Source of the DNA: Melanopsichium pennsylvanicum
Lineage: Eukaryota > Basidiomycota > Ustilaginomycetes > Ustilaginales
DNA: 64,000 bases
Reading direction: 5' to 3'
NCBI GenBank assembly: GCA_900208305.1
Contig: OAPG01000016.1
Coordinates: 62,001 to 126,000, forward strand
The position numbers were made by a program, and so were the translations under genes. The notes beneath the pieces were generated by a model, which saw nothing but the letters and a program-made list of their open reading frames with translations, did no database searches and had not been told where the DNA came from. Below, piece after piece: positions 20,380 to 32,204 of this stretch. The first letter of the stretch is position 1. Every line of letters starts with the position of its first letter.

Positions 20380-22751
20380 GGTGGAGCGGCCTGAGACAAT
20401 GTTGCAACTGACGAATCCGGTACGGTGATGGTGAAGTGGTGGTGGTGATGAGAAGAGGAGGAGCTAAAGACTAAAAACAATGGCCAAGCTAGGATCAAGT
20501 TGAAGAGAATAATCGTACTCAGCAGAAGCTTATGAAAGCCAAGGTTGTAAGGCTCGGCAATGCAAGAGCTCAACCCTCTTGAGCCCTGAATGAAATGCGT
20601 ACTGTAGGCTCATGCTAGGGCGATCTGGGATGCTTGCTTGTTGTCATTACTTGTGAATCGACGGAAAGCAAACCGACGGTAACAACGGCAAGGGAACGCA
20701 GCATACAACACGTGGCAAATGGCTAGCACAAGGGTCTCAGAAGAGGGGTCGGAGCGAGGGTCTTGAAGGGTAGAGTAAGAGCGCTTGGCGGCGGTTGCAA
20801 GTTATGCAAGTGGTGCTCCGTGGTGGCGTGTGATTGCATCCGAGATGAAGGTCGTGTTTTTGGGTCCCACCCGAGATATTAATTTCAGATTGGGGGGAAA
20901 GAAGAGAGGAGGAGGAGGGGACGAGTTTGGAGGCCAAACCAGAGTACGAAAGGAAATGTCAAACATATGCAGTGACGGACGACTTCGTGATGCTCAAGGC
21001 ATCTAATTGACAAGTCTGAGAGCAAGAAAGCAAGAAAGAGAGTAAGGAAGGACTGGATGCTTTAAACGCCGAGATCTGGCGGGCTGCACACAGAGGCAAA
21101 ACATTCATGATGTAGTACGTTTCTGAATCGCGGCACCCAAATAGAAAGAAAGAAAGAAAAGATGTGCGCATGTCCGAGTTGAGCGCTCTTGTGCATGAGC
21201 AATCACAGGCGGAGGTTGAATTCGTTTGCAAGCCAACAATTGAGTGAGATTTTGGCGATGCACGTTTGCCGAGGCTGTGATTGTATGTCAATATGTTGTG
21301 TTTGTTACCGAATCGCTTCAGGTGGGAACTATTGAATGACATGGATGATGATAGAAAGTGCCAGGTTTGAGCACAATTGCCTCGAGTCCAAGAAGGCTTA
21401 GAGCGTGGTGATATACACGTTCTTTAATAAAAGGTATTGGCGATAAGGCTGGAATGGTAGATTATGTGTTTGGGTGCGGCGGCACTGCATGGGCGGATGT
21501 ACAACTAACCTGCAACCAACGGTCGGAACGGGCAAGGTGAACACGCACAAGCTGAGCAGTCGAAAGAAAATCTTTTGCTGTCATCGAAGATGCACAACTG
21601 ACGACGATGTTGCCGAAATAGTTAGTTGAATAATCAATACATTAGCACGTAGTATGTGGTCATGTTACGATGCACTGTCAAAATGCAACAATCGTATTTA
21701 CTCACAATATATACTTCGGAGCGAATAATGACAGACAGTCACCACGGGTCGCATGTTGTGTGTATGGAATGTGACCCTGGGATAGGCTAAGAGGGATAGC
21801 CAAATGCAACACCAAGGTTGGTCATTCGACAACCATACAGTGCTACAGTGCTGCTGTATCGCACTCGAGCTCATCAATACAATCAATCATACTAGAATGC
21901 GCGTAAAATTTGCTAAACGCCTGACTGCAGCTGCAGTTCGGGCGCAGACGTGTTACCCTTGCTGCTTCGGTCCAACCTGCCGGCACCTTGCCTCACTCAA
22001 GATTATATTGCTGTAGAACAGCGATCGATTAATCTTTGGCTAGATCAAGCATGATCACTGCAGTCTCTCCAGTTTGATTTCAGATGTCCATGGATGTAAA
22101 TTTGAAATTCATCTTGCCAATCGCGACAAGTTGAATCTACGGATCGGGTCATTGATGTTCAAATCTGAGATATCTTGATTCGCACGAAAGGTGATGCAAG
22201 CATCTCGTGATGGAGGTGTGGGTGTTGAAATTAGTCATCGTTCAAATGTATTTCTTTTGAATGAGACTTATTTGTTAGCACAGACAGTCACTTCTTGGTT
22301 CAATCACTGTGTCCACAGTCACCACATGGTTGGTTTACGACGTAATTCCGGGAATTGGCGTGTGATCAGCTGAAAAACGGCCCAAGACGGGCTTGCTGCA
22401 GAGATTCGCTCGCCCTAGTCAGATCAAGCCAAATTTCAGTCTGTGAGGCGCGCGCATGGTTCAACCTCTTTGGCTGAGGCTCAGACCAGCCAAAGCTTGA
22501 GAAAATTGTCAGTGTGGCGAAAGTGCTCAGCTAAGTCATGTTCGGATTCGCCCTTTTCATCTTAAATCGGCATCGCACCCGATCATATTCCGTAGTTCGT
22601 GTGCAATCTATTTTATCATCGGTCTACTCACAATCCTTGTCGATCTACGACCATCATCATCCACCATAATACCCTTCCATTTAAGTGTATACTTCCCACA
22701 CTGCCATACGTCAACACAAATATCGTCAACCTACAACCTTAGTTCAATATC
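20380..22751. other. Long intergenic region upstream of isu1
   Basis: Contains the divergent upstream regions of the hydrolase-like gene and isu1. A 127-codon ATG frame (20959-21342, -) is Ser/Cys-rich with no pattern and is not accepted. A TTATC (GATAA on the minus strand) lies at 22613-22617, about 135 bases before the isu1 start. This is a possible GATA-factor site of the kind used in fungal iron regulation, but a single short match is weak. Confidence 0.5.
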
Positions 22752-23360
22752 ATGTTCCGAAACGCTCTCGCGCCAATCACTAGGCAAGCTGTTGCTTCAA
22801 CCTCCCGCGCGGCCTCTTTCTCCAGTGTCGCTCGCCCCATCGCCCGCGCTTCGACTTCTGTGTTTTCCACACCTACTCAGCGCCGCGGCTACCACGAAAA
22901 GGTCATCGACCACTACGAGAACCCTCGTAATGTTGGCTCTTTCCTCAAGACTGACAAGGATGTCGGCATCGGTCTCGTCGGCGCACCCGCCTGTGGTGAC
23001 GTTATGAAGTTGTCCATCAAGGTGAATGAAGACGGAATCATCGAAGACGTTCGTTTCAAGACTTTCGGTTGCGGTTCCGCAATCGCTTCTTCGTCGTACA
23101 TGACCGAAAGGGTCAAGGGTATGACCCTCGAGGAAGCTGGCAAGATCAAGAATACTGAGATTGCTCAAGAGCTGTGTCTGCCTCCTGTCAAATTGCACTG
23201 CTCCATGTTGGCCGAAGACGCCATCAAGAGCGCTATCAAGAACTATAGGAGCAAGAGAGAGGCCACTGGCAATATGAAACAGGGTCACATCGAGGTGACT
23301 CAGGATGTGGTCACTGGCAATACCACCGCCACTGCACACGTTGGCTCCGGTACCGTCTAA
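22752..23360 (+). CDS. isu1: Mitochondrial iron-sulfur cluster scaffold IscU/Isu1
   Basis: A 202-residue, intron-less protein. Residues 1-46 are Arg/Ser/Ala-rich without acids, as expected for a mitochondrial presequence. The IscU domain begins at YHEKVIDHYENPRNVG. The three cluster-ligand cysteines are present: Cys81 in ACGD (with the conserved Asp83), Cys107 in FGCGSA and Cys150 in KLHCS. The LPPVK motif bound by the Hsp70 chaperone is at 143-147. It assembles [2Fe-2S] clusters in the matrix with the Nfs1-Isd11 desulfurase, frataxin and ferredoxin. Convergent with the mitochondrial uL11 gene. Confidence 0.98.
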   Translation: MFRNALAPITRQAVASTSRAASFSSVARPIARASTSVFSTPTQRRGYHEKVIDHYENPRNVGSFLKTDKDVGIGLVGAPACGDVMKLSIKVNEDGIIEDVRFKTFGCGSAIASSSYMTERVKGMTLEEAGKIKNTEIAQELCLPPVKLHCSMLAEDAIKSAIKNYRSKREATGNMKQGHIEVTQDVVTGNTTATAHVGSGTV

Positions 23361-24043
23361 TTTTATCAATAATCGATTCCAAACTTGCAAAACTCCAAAA
23401 CTTTCTTGACTTGGTTTCCACAATCCATTCTAGGACTGGCATTTGCGCTCCGCGTCTCCGGTTTCCAGTCATCAATCTGGCTCGCCACTTTGCCTCGTGT
23501 TACCCAATTCTTTTTCTCGCAGCCATTTCTCGACTTGGCTTGGTCCTTTCAGATTCAAGCTCAACACGTTCCCCGATCACTTGCGTCGCTTCTTTCTCTA
23601 GCACCTTTGTACTATATTCATCTTGTTGTGTGAATTGTGAATAACTCAGCCAGATTCTGATTCGATGTTTGAGCCATGTGATCACGTCCATGCCTCCTCA
23701 TGTCGAGACTGAGCGGCGAATCGTCAGGCTCGGTGAGGCGCCTGCTGAAGTATCCTTCTAGCTCTAGAGTCGGAACTACTCTGGTCGATGTTGACAATCT
23801 TAGAGACGTTGTGGGGTCCAAGATTGATGTGCAGCCAGTGTCAAGTCAGATGCCTTTGTGCGCATGGTTTACGACAATAGGCGCAATCGGGTTGTCTGTC
23901 TTGACTACGAGCTACATCGGCACAGATGCTGAACAGAAACCACCATAAGAGTCTTTGTGGGAAGCGTGATGAGATTTGCATGATACTAAAGTACAATTTA
24001 AGAAACTAGGATCTAGGATAAGAATTAGTCCAAATGAAATTGG
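23361..24043. other. Convergent intergenic region between isu1 and uL11m
   Basis: Holds the 3' flanks of both genes. One 82-codon ATG frame inside it is listed separately as a weak candidate; otherwise nothing is seen. Confidence 0.6.
23700..23948 (+). CDS. Weak candidate: small protein with one C-terminal membrane segment
   Basis: An 82-codon frame starts at ATG 23700. A Ser/Arg-rich N-terminal half leads to a hydrophobic stretch at about residues 53-73 (LCAWFTTIGAIGLSVLTTSY) and a short charged tail, the shape of a tail-anchored protein. It lies 340 bases after the isu1 stop on the same strand, so it may just be open sequence in that 3' flank. No family was recognised. Confidence 0.2.
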   Translation: MSRLSGESSGSVRRLLKYPSSSRVGTTLVDVDNLRDVVGSKIDVQPVSSQMPLCAWFTTIGAIGLSVLTTSYIGTDAEQKPP

Positions 24044-24742
24044 TCAACGGACGATACGGAGACCCATACTACGTGCGCTTCCGGCGATGACCTTGCACAT
24101 CTGTGTGTGAGCATAGCAGAAATGAAACAAGTATTGATCAGTAAAAGTCTTGCTCTTTCAAAAAAAATGCACATAAAGTTGTAAAGTGACAAACACTTAC
24201 CTGTTCCTCTCCCACACCTTTGACGTCTGTCATTTTTATTTTGGCAATCTCGTAGATGTGCTTCATAGTAATAGTTCCTGCAACTTGCGATCCAGCCTTA
24301 CCAGCACCAGTCTCGATCCCCGCAGCTCGTTTGAGTAGTAATGACGTTGGTGGTGCTATAATACCCACAAAAAAAAAATCAAAAATCGTATCACCCAAAG
24401 AACAAGGTCAGCACAATCTCGATTCGCATATCACAATTTTTCCTCTGTTCATGATCAGTCTATCATCGAAGATAGAGTATGAGCGAGGGGTTGAAACTTA
24501 CTCTTGATATCAAACGAAAATGTACGGTCGGGATTGATGGTGACAATAGCAGGCGTTGGTAGTCCCACTTCGAGGTGTGCAGTTCTTGCGTTGAATTCCT
24601 TGGCGAAATCCATAGCTTTGACACCTTTGGCACCGAGAGCGGGACCAACGGGTGGCTGTGCCGAGGCTTTACCAGCCGGAACAAGCAATTTGACAAAAGT
24701 TGCTGCTGCCGCTACAGCTGCTTTTCCTCCTTTCTTCGACAT
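24044..24742 (-). CDS. mrpl19: Mitochondrial large-subunit ribosomal protein uL11m (MRPL19/L11 family), 3 exons
   Basis: Coding exons are 24742-24502, 24355-24201 and 24100-24044. The introns have GTAAGT donors and AG acceptors, and the phases join to 150 residues ending ...GLRIVR. The product begins MSKKGGKAA, then [21 protein letters not shown], the L11 N-terminal signature, followed by [14 protein letters not shown]. The bacterial-type sequence and basic N-terminus distinguish it from cytosolic L12. It binds the GTPase-associated rRNA region of the mitoribosome. The Lys80-Thr81 junction is split by intron 1. The very short third exon (18 codons) carries the conserved GSARSMG end. It is divergent from enp2 across a 644-base shared upstream region. 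Confidence 0.93.
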
Positions 24743-25386
24743 TGTGATGCTGAGATTTAAAGCTGATCAAGGTGAAAAATGGCTCGTACGTGCGCACAAG
24801 ACGGTGTCTGTTGGATTGACAGATGCTGCGATGTATTGAGCAAAGCCGAATAGGATGTAGATGCAGTTATAGTAGGCAACGGAGAGCTATTGAAAAGATG
24901 GAAAGCCACGTCCCAATACTTTAGTTATTCGTAAACCTAATCGGAAGAAAGTCTCCAAAAAGTGACAATAACGGAACTCGGACAAATGTGTTCTCTGTTT
25001 GTGTTTGTGATTGGAATATTTGCTGATTTTTTACTTATTTATTAATGCTGTTGGTGTGTCCTTTGCCGAACTTTTTTTTTTTTTTTCTTTTTTTCTTTTT
25101 TTCTTTTTCTCTGCCTTGAGAAGGGTTTTCAAATTTGGTGCTCAGTACTCGCACAAGCAATCTTCTCTCTTCCCACCAAATCTCTTCACCATCAACGCAA
25201 CATCTTTGCCTTTCACTCTTTGAGCGCAGCTCTATATACCCCAGCAATAAGGTTGCAATAGCCTCATGTTCTATTTGCTCTTCAGAACGCTTTGATCCCA
25301 CCTCAATCGCCGACTAGCTCTCTTAAGCTCCGATTCCCTCGACCTTCTCATTCCAAACCGACCACCTCAAAACCTCAATCACAGAT
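24743..25386. promoter_or_regulatory. Shared upstream region of uL11m and enp2
   Basis: Both flanking genes are transcribed away from this 644-base interval, and both make ribosomes. It contains a T-rich polypyrimidine tract at about 25071-25110 on the enp2 side, a common fungal promoter feature. Shared regulation is inferred from layout only. Confidence 0.45.
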
Positions 25387-28162
25387 ATGCCAGCAGCAAT
25401 AGAGCCAGCAAGAGTGTACACCGTTTCGGGCGGTGGTGCCGCAACTGCCGGTGCCGCTGGTACCTCATTCAACTCTTCCTCGCTCCCAGACCTCCTACGC
25501 AAATCCGGTTCATCCAACAAGCGTAAGAAGCGCAAAACAGCTCTCAAAGACGAAGAAATCCTCTCCCGTATCGAACTCATCCAAGATTTTGAGTTTCCAG
25601 AAGCAAGCAACCGCCTCATCGCAACCCGAGATGGGCAGTCCATTGTCGCTACTGGAACCTACAAACCTCAAATCCGTGTTTGGGACTGCGAACAGCTCAG
25701 TCTCAAGTTCGAACGTCATACCGACGCTGAGAATGTTGACTTTTTGGTAAGTGTTTCAGCCAGTGTGTAACAAGTCGTAATGATGATCATACCATACAAT
25801 ACAACCTTATCTACATTAGCTGCAGAGCCGCTCTCCTCTCGAGTGGTGGGGGGCGTGCCTCGACGCTGATACAAGCATTCTGAATCTTCGCATGCCACCT
25901 TTTCCCGTTCTCGAAAGCGAGTCAATATACTGACGTCTTGTCTTCTGACCATTCTGTTTCTTGTAAACGCAATCATAGATGCTCTCCGACGACTGGACAA
26001 AGTCTCTTCACCTTCAAACAGACCGCACTGTCCAACTTCAAGCCCAAGGTGGAGCTCATGCCCGTGTACGAATCCCCAAGTTCGGCCGTGCCCTCGCATA
26101 CCATTTTCCTTCTGCTGATGCCATTGTCGCAGCCGCAGGTCGAGAAGTGTATCGCCTCAACCTCGACCAAGGCCGCTTCCTCGCACCCTTTGTGCTTGGT
26201 GGAGGAGACCTAGGCGAACCGACAGGATGCAACGCAATTGATGTGAACCCCGCCCACGGTCTCCTCTGCTTCGGCGCTCAAGGCACAGGTGTTGTTGAAA
26301 TGTGGGATCACCGCATGCGCAAGCGTGCTGGCGTGCTCAGTGTGGCAACCGAGACCGTGCTTGATGCTGCGCTCCTAGTTGCAAGGCGCAACCTTCCTGG
26401 TGTCATCGGAGAGGGGGATGAAAGTACTGCTACAAAAGAAGCTTTGTCTTCGCTTTCAGTCACTGCTCTCGCTGGCGCTGAAGATGGGTTGAATTTGGCT
26501 GTAGGCACCAACACCGGTCACGTATTGCTGTACGACCTACGCATGCACCGACCGTATCAGACAAAAGATCAAGGCTTTGGTCTTCCCATCAAGAAGGTCA
26601 TGTGGCCCGGAGACAAAGCCACCTCAACCACCGGCGGTGCTGGCCCACGAACTCGCTCGGAAGCAGAGGGCAAGGTGTTGTCTGCCGACGCAAAGGTCAT
26701 CAAGGTCTGGGATAAAGACAGTGGCGACAATCTCGTCTCCGTCACGCCACCTTCGGCAGCAACCGACATCAACGACGTCGCTCATTACCCCGGTACCGGT
26801 CTGCTTATGGCGGCCGTCGAGGGAACACAAATGGCAGCATGGTACATACCCGCCTTGGGTCCTGCGCCTAAGTGGTGCTCGTACATCGATACGCTGACCG
26901 ATGAGATGGACAGTGCGGATTCAATGGGCGCTGGAAGTGGCAAGGGTGTTTACGAGGATTTCAAATTTGTCGATCGTCCCGAGCTCGAGAGATTGGGCAT
27001 GTCGCATCTCATCGGAACTCAACTCCTTCGTCCATACATGCACGGTTATTTCATCTCGTTGGCACTTTACGAGCGTGCTCGCCTGCTCAACAACCCTACC
27101 GCCTACGCTGACGCAAGGGAGCGAGCGATCAAAGCCAAGCTCGAGAAGCAAGCCGAGTCGCGAATCCGTGCCGTCAAGAATCCCAAGCTCGACGCTGGCG
27201 TCAGGGTCAACAAGGAGCTCGCTGAGAAGGTCGCTCGAGACGCAGAGGTGGCCAAGAAGAAGCAAGCCAAGCGTGATGCGAAAGCTGCTGTCGCTGCTGC
27301 TTTCACCACCACTACCGAGCGAGATTCGGAAACAGCCGCAATGGAGACAGAGGAACCCAACGCCAGCCCAGCAAACTTGCTCTCCGATCCACGTTTCAGT
27401 CAACTCTTCCAAGATCCAGCGTTCCAAATCGACACGGCTTCGCGAGAGTTTGCCATGCTCAATCCCAGCACAGCGCTCAAGCAGGCGCGAGATGGACCGA
27501 GGAAGCTCACTGCAGTGGAAGATGAGGAGAACGAGTCGGATCGAGAATCGGTCGACCCGGACATGGAATCGGATGCTTCGTCCTCTGAAGATGGTCAAGA
27601 GGATGTTGGTGCCGAGTCTGACTCTTCCGATGAGGGTGATTTGGGTCAGTACGATCCTAGGGCAAGAGACGCTTCAGGTAAAAGGCCGAAGAATCTCAAC
27701 CAGGCGCCAGGAACACGTGGCAACAGGGGCGGAAGGAGTACGGGTTCAAGGCTTGTTGATGACGATGACGACGAAGATGGCCACAGTGGTGCAGGCAGGG
27801 GCAACAAGAAACGTAGCTTTGAAGATCGACTCAAAGCGACAAAATCCAATGGCGGATCACGTCGCCCGAGGGCGAGCGACTTCATGGGTGATGATCAAGG
27901 GCCGAAAATGGGTGCGCGAAGCTTTACCTGGACTCCCTCCAAGGGTTCGCACCGCGATCAAGACAAAAGTTATGAGAGAAAGAGCGGTGGAGCGGGAAAG
28001 GCCAAGGGTGACGAAAGCTTCGGGTACGGTCTCAGCAAAGGCGCTGGCGCCGAGGAAGGTAAGGGCGTCGAGGGCCTATCGGACGAAGCTAGGTTCGGAA
28101 GGCAGAAGAGGAGACATCCCAACAGGAGCGCAAGTAAGAACGTTATCATGCGCAGGAACTGA
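25387..28162 (+). CDS. enp2: Ribosome biogenesis protein Enp2 (NOL10 homolog), 2 exons
   Basis: Exons are 25387-25746 and 25979-28162. The intron runs from GTAAGT to CATAG in phase 0, giving 847 residues. Residues about 15-400 form a WD40 propeller (IRVWDCEQL, VVEMWDHRM, VIKVWDKDS). The RPELERLGMSHLIGTQLLRPYMHGYF block after it is characteristic of the Nol10/Enp2 family. A NUC153 motif (DPRFSQLFQDPAFQID) lies near 588-605. The C-terminal third is acidic, then basic and Gly-rich, as in nucleolar proteins. Enp2 is part of the small-subunit processome needed for 18S rRNA processing. It is about 140 residues longer than the yeast protein, mainly in the tail. Confidence 0.95.
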
Positions 28163-28763
28163 GACCCCTTCTCTCGGCCTTTCCTCTGACATTGTTTTTT
28201 ATCGTTTCTCGTTCGGCTTCTTTTGCATTCACCAACTTTTGCTATGTGTAATTGTACTTTTTTATCAGACATGATCTGTTCAAGGTGTGGGTTGCTTCTG
28301 CAGACAGCGTGGCTGTAACTTGGTGGCATACATGATTCCTAGAAAAAATCGGTGGAATGTGAGATTCGCAAACGAGCACAATTTCAAGGCTCGAAATTCC
28401 AGCTCAAAATAAGGGATGTGGAGGAAATTGGTGATCGAGCAGTGTAGTGACAGAGGACAGCGGTGAGTAACTACTTTGATAGGGTTCAGCACAATTGTAG
28501 AGCAAGTTTATGGAAATTTAGGCTGATGGACGCGTTGACCATCCTTTCAAAGCTCAACCTACCGCACTGCTGCACACATACATTGCATACGACTTTCCAA
28601 ACTGTTGCTCTCCTACTCCATCTCTACAAATTCAATCCTTTTATGCTCGACACGCACGGAATCTTTGGACATCCAAGACCAAACCGCAACTGGCAGATCG
28701 AGAGCAAAGGAAACCAATCGTAGAAGCACAAGCAAACTCAAGTAGAAAACTATCATCGCAATC
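28163..28763. other. Same-strand spacer between enp2 and pre8
   Basis: About 600 bases carrying the enp2 3' end and the pre8 promoter. No other gene is supported. Confidence 0.6.
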
Positions 28764-29681
28764 ATGTCGGCTGGCGCAGGTGATCGAGCCTATTCGTAAG
28801 TATCTCTCCATCTTGGCGATGATGCTCAAATTGCTGGATGAGACGATTCTTGAAAACTCCGGAATCGCCAAAATGTAACTTTTGTGTTGTCGAAAGACTG
28901 GACCAGCTGACCCGTTTGCTCTGCATCTTGTATCGTTTCTTTGTTTGATCGCAGCTTCTCTCTTACCACATTCTCTCCGTCGGGAAAGCTTGTTCAGATC
29001 GAACATGCCCTAGCAGCCGTATCGCAGGGTGCCACATCTCTTGGCATCAAAGCATCCAATGCCATTGTGATTGCGACCGAAAAACGTGCTCCGTCTCCCC
29101 TGGTTGATGATTCTGCGCTTGAACGAATCTCGATCATTTGTCCCAATATTGGCATGGTCTATTCTGGCATGGGACCCGATTTCCGTGTTCTCGTCTCGTC
29201 TGCACGCAAAGCTGCCCAAAGTTACTGGAAAACCTTTGGCGAATACCCGCCCACTCGAGTGCTGGTTCAAGAAATCGCCACTCTGATGCAACAAGCTACG
29301 CAACGTGGAGGTGTACGACCATTTGGAGTGTCGCTGCTCGTCGCTGGCTTTGATTCTGCGCGTGGTCCGAGCTTGTACCAAGTCGATCCTTCGGGAAGCT
29401 ACTTTATGTGGAAAGCAAGTGCGATTGGCAAAAACATGCAAAACGCAAAGACCTTTCTCGAAAAGAGATACAACAACGACATCTCACAAGAAGATGCCAT
29501 TCACACTGCTCTGCTCACACTCAAGGAAGGGTTTGAAGGTCAAATGACTGAAAAAACCATTGAGATTGGCGTGATCAGTAGCAATTTCACAAAAAGGTTG
29601 GGTAACGGTGATAGTGGCGATCCAATCCCAGTATTTAGGAAGTTGTCAGAGTCAGAGATTAGGGATTACCTCGCATTGTAG
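28764..29681 (+). CDS. pre8: 20S proteasome subunit alpha2 (Pre8/PSMA2), 2 exons
   Basis: Exon 1 is only 32 bases (28764-28795) and encodes [10 protein letters not shown] plus two bases of a Ser codon. Exon 2 is 28955-29681. The 159-base intron has GTAAGT and GCAG ends. The product is 252 residues. The alpha-type proteasome signature ([20 protein letters not shown]) is created across the splice, which confirms the junction. Downstream are the conserved [14 protein letters not shown] and [13 protein letters not shown] segments. The subunit forms part of the outer alpha ring that gates the proteolytic chamber. Convergent with the RabGAP gene, 152 bases between stops. Confidence 0.96.
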
Positions 29682-29766
29682 TAGAATGTATGTTATATCA
29701 AAAGGGGATGACCGAGTGCAAGACAGAAGAAATGTTACGAATTGGGGTTTATAGATATGATGTCGG

Positions 29767-29788
29767 TTTTTTTTTTTTTTTTTTTTTT
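29767..29788. repeat. Homopolymer T22
   Basis: Twenty-two uninterrupted T (plus strand) in the 152-base gap between the convergent pre8 and RabGAP stop codons. Confidence 0.9.
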
Positions 29789-29833
29789 GCCAACCCTGTG
29801 AAAGATTGATCTCGGGAACTTGTACGAGAGGTT

Positions 29834-32104
29834 TCAGGTCTTGCCAACCAAACGACCCCAATTACTGAGCAAAGAAACTACAAGCATGACAACTCGGCTT
29901 GCATCCTCGGTTGTACCTTGAATGGTCATTTTGGTAGGTAAACCGGATGAATTTTGACTTGCGGTGAAAAGAGCTGCTACGATCAAACCGCCAATACCTA
30001 CGACGGTGATCATTCGTGCATTTTTTGTTCCAATCTTGTTCAAATCTAGAGGATGGATTCCACGTTTACGTGAGTGGTCCAAACGTTTCTTTTCATCTTG
30101 CGCAGTATCATCACCAAAAACGGACGAGGTGGATGAATCAGGGTGAGGTGAACGAACAATCTTGTCGATTGGACCAGATAGGATCGCTTCTGCTTTAGCA
30201 TTGTGAGTTCGCCAATCAACACGCGACCTATTCGATACTGAATCTGCCTCACCCTCATCATCTAAGTTGGGATTTGTCAAACATTCATCAAACACCTCTG
30301 ACCAAGTAAATAAGACACTCTGACAACCCATAATCTCACCCACTCCCATCTCTTCTGAATTCAATGCATATCGCTCCATCAACTCCACCGTCTGCTCCAG
30401 CAATTTGTAGATCGGTACACCTTCGCTCTTGTTTTCCTTATCAACTTTCTTTGTGCTGAAATGAGAAGCTGAGGCGAGCGCTCGATCTGAAGCGAGACTT
30501 GGAAGCTCCACATCCGGGTCACTATATATCGCATTCGTATCAACTCGATCGCTTAAAAGCTTACTATCTCCTTTAACTCCTTCCAACTCTTTCTCAACGC
30601 TCGTTGCCTCATGCGTGACCTCAATTCTATCATCTTGCTTCGCATCCGACCTTATGAGAGGCAATCTCGCCAAAATGCTGTGAAGCATAGCTGGATCCTC
30701 CAACATTTCCACATCCATCTTCACCACTTGGTCCTTGGTACTCTCCAACACGACCGCGCACAGATAAATCGCCGCAGCCGGTCCAAAAGCGATCACGAAC
30801 TCGACCACCCTCTGCATCACTCCCACTTCGATCGCATCGTGTGTGAATATTGTCAACAACCAGGGTAACGCGAAGAACGGTAGCGGTGAAGCTCTGTCCA
30901 CCAGCTTCGCCAAAGTGGGATCAGACAAGCGGAGGAGGTGCGAGATCAACTTGAGCTGACCCATGATGGGTGTGAGGTCTCGAGTGAAATTATCACGCAG
31001 CACGTGCATGGATAGACGCTCGGCAACCAGCTCGATCGTAGCTTGTTGTTTGGAATCTGCGAAAAGGTTGGGTGAAGACAAAATTTTGGATTCAAAAACG
31101 TCCGATGTGGGTGCCAAGGTAAGCAGTACCACGCTAAGAATGTCGTGAAATCCCTGAAAATAGTTGAGACTGGGATGATTGTTGAGAGTGGTCAATACGA
31201 GGTGTGAGAGTTGCTTTCGACGAAAAAGTTTACTGGCAGTGGTTTTGGATGCGTCACCCTTGTCGCTGGTCGAGCTGGGAAAGAGGTGTTTGAATGCAGG
31301 TCCGACAAAGCTACGCTCTACATCCTTGGCCACTTGCTCGATGTCTCTTGAGGAAAGGTTCGAGTATTTGTGATGATCTCCAAGAGGTTGTTGCTCCCTG
31401 TTCCGTGAGCGCTGTCTAGGTGAGCTCGACCCAGCTTGATTCCAAGAGGCCGATGTTGAAGCGTTTCGACTCGGAGACTTCGTTAGGGTGGATACGTCTG
31501 AGCTTGATCCCGACACCGTCATACTGCTCTGCGTTGACTTGCTCATGTCCATCAGATTCGGTGGAGACAATCTTGTATCCGCATTCAACCTGCGTTTGCT
31601 CTTTTTAGATCTGACGACCTTCCACTCCTCATCGTTGTTGGCCACACTCGAGCTCGACTGTGTTCTTGACTGGAAACCGTTCTCCTGCAGATTGCCTTTA
31701 AGCATGACATCGTTGGCCACTTGCCATCCATCTTTATCGAGAGATATCGGTGACGAGAGGGATTCTGAGAGCAGACTGGAGACGGTTGATGACTTCTCCT
31801 CTTGAGCTGAGGTGGTTTTCTCCTGTAATGATCGAGCATGCGCGAGTATGTCGTCTTGGGTGATGTGCAGAAGGTAGAGCCATGCTGCTTGGCGCGAGTC
31901 GAAAGGTGCGGGTTGTTCCAGTCCGCCTGGTTGGAGACACTGCTGTTGAAGCTGCGTACGTCGACTTTGGGTGTGCTGGTGGTAAATCGAGGATTCACCA
32001 CCGCCGTTGACAGCTTGAGCACATTTGCGCTGAGCCGACGTCGAGCTTTCGGCTGAGCTGTTTCCATTCTCCATCGTGACCTTGTGATTCTGAGGTCGAG
32101 TCAT
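29834..32104 (-). CDS. Rab GTPase-activating protein, Gyp8/TBC1D20-like, C-terminal membrane anchor
   Basis: A 756-residue protein. The frame opens at GTG 32119, but ATG 32104 (MTRPQNHK) is the likely start. The first 240 residues are Ser/Gln-rich. A TBC domain follows with both catalytic fingers: VAKDVERSF near residue 256-264 fits IxxDxxR, and NYFQGFHDI near 315 fits YxQ. RDLTPIMGQLKLI and FALPWLLTIFTHD further match the TBC1D20/Gyp8 branch. One hydrophobic segment near 695-715 (MITVVGIGGLIVAALF) sits close to the C-terminus, as in this family, and would anchor the protein in the ER or early secretory membranes. Family members act on Rab1/Ypt1-type GTPases; that substrate is inferred. The long loop between the TBC core and the anchor is low complexity. 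Confidence 0.85.
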   Translation of the reverse strand: MTRPQNHKVTMENGNSSAESSTSAQRKCAQAVNGGGESSIYHQHTQSRRTQLQQQCLQPGGLEQPAPFDSRQAAWLYLLHITQDDILAHARSLQEKTTSAQEEKSSTVSSLLSESLSSPISLDKDGWQVANDVMLKGNLQENGFQSRTQSSSSVANNDEEWKVVRSKKSKRRLNADTRLSPPNLMDMSKSTQSSMTVSGSSSDVSTLTKSPSRNASTSASWNQAGSSSPRQRSRNREQQPLGDHHKYSNLSSRDIEQVAKDVERSFVGPAFKHLFPSSTSDKGDASKTTASKLFRRKQLSHLVLTTLNNHPSLNYFQGFHDILSVVLLTLAPTSDVFESKILSSPNLFADSKQQATIELVAERLSMHVLRDNFTRDLTPIMGQLKLISHLLRLSDPTLAKLVDRASPLPFFALPWLLTIFTHDAIEVGVMQRVVEFVIAFGPAAAIYLCAVVLESTKDQVVKMDVEMLEDPAMLHSILARLPLIRSDAKQDDRIEVTHEATSVEKELEGVKGDSKLLSDRVDTNAIYSDPDVELPSLASDRALASASHFSTKKVDKENKSEGVPIYKLLEQTVELMERYALNSEEMGVGEIMGCQSVLFTWSEVFDECLTNPNLDDEGEADSVSNRSRVDWRTHNAKAEAILSGPIDKIVRSPHPDSSTSSVFGDDTAQDEKKRLDHSRKRGIHPLDLNKIGTKNARMITVVGIGGLIVAALFTASQNSSGLPTKMTIQGTTEDASRVVMLVVSLLSNWGRLVGKT

Positions 32105-32204
32105 GGTTGTTGGCTTCACGAGATACTAATCTCAATCGCATTCCATCGGAGGGGTTGAAAGGTAGCAAGGACGCCCTTTGAGCTTGTTTTAGGAATACAG
32201 TACA

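Noticed and set aside
20959..21342. 127-codon ATG frame upstream of isu1 on the minus strand
   Set aside because: Ser/Cys-rich without signal peptide, helices or motif; composition looks random.
22797..23423. 208-codon frame antisense to isu1
   Set aside because: Open because of codon bias in the sense gene; no independent features.
26901..28274. 457-codon ATG frame on the plus strand overlapping enp2 in another frame
   Set aside because: It is Arg/Ser-rich without any domain, and the enp2 frame over the same bases has clear WD40 and NUC153 motifs. It is a shadow of biased codon use.
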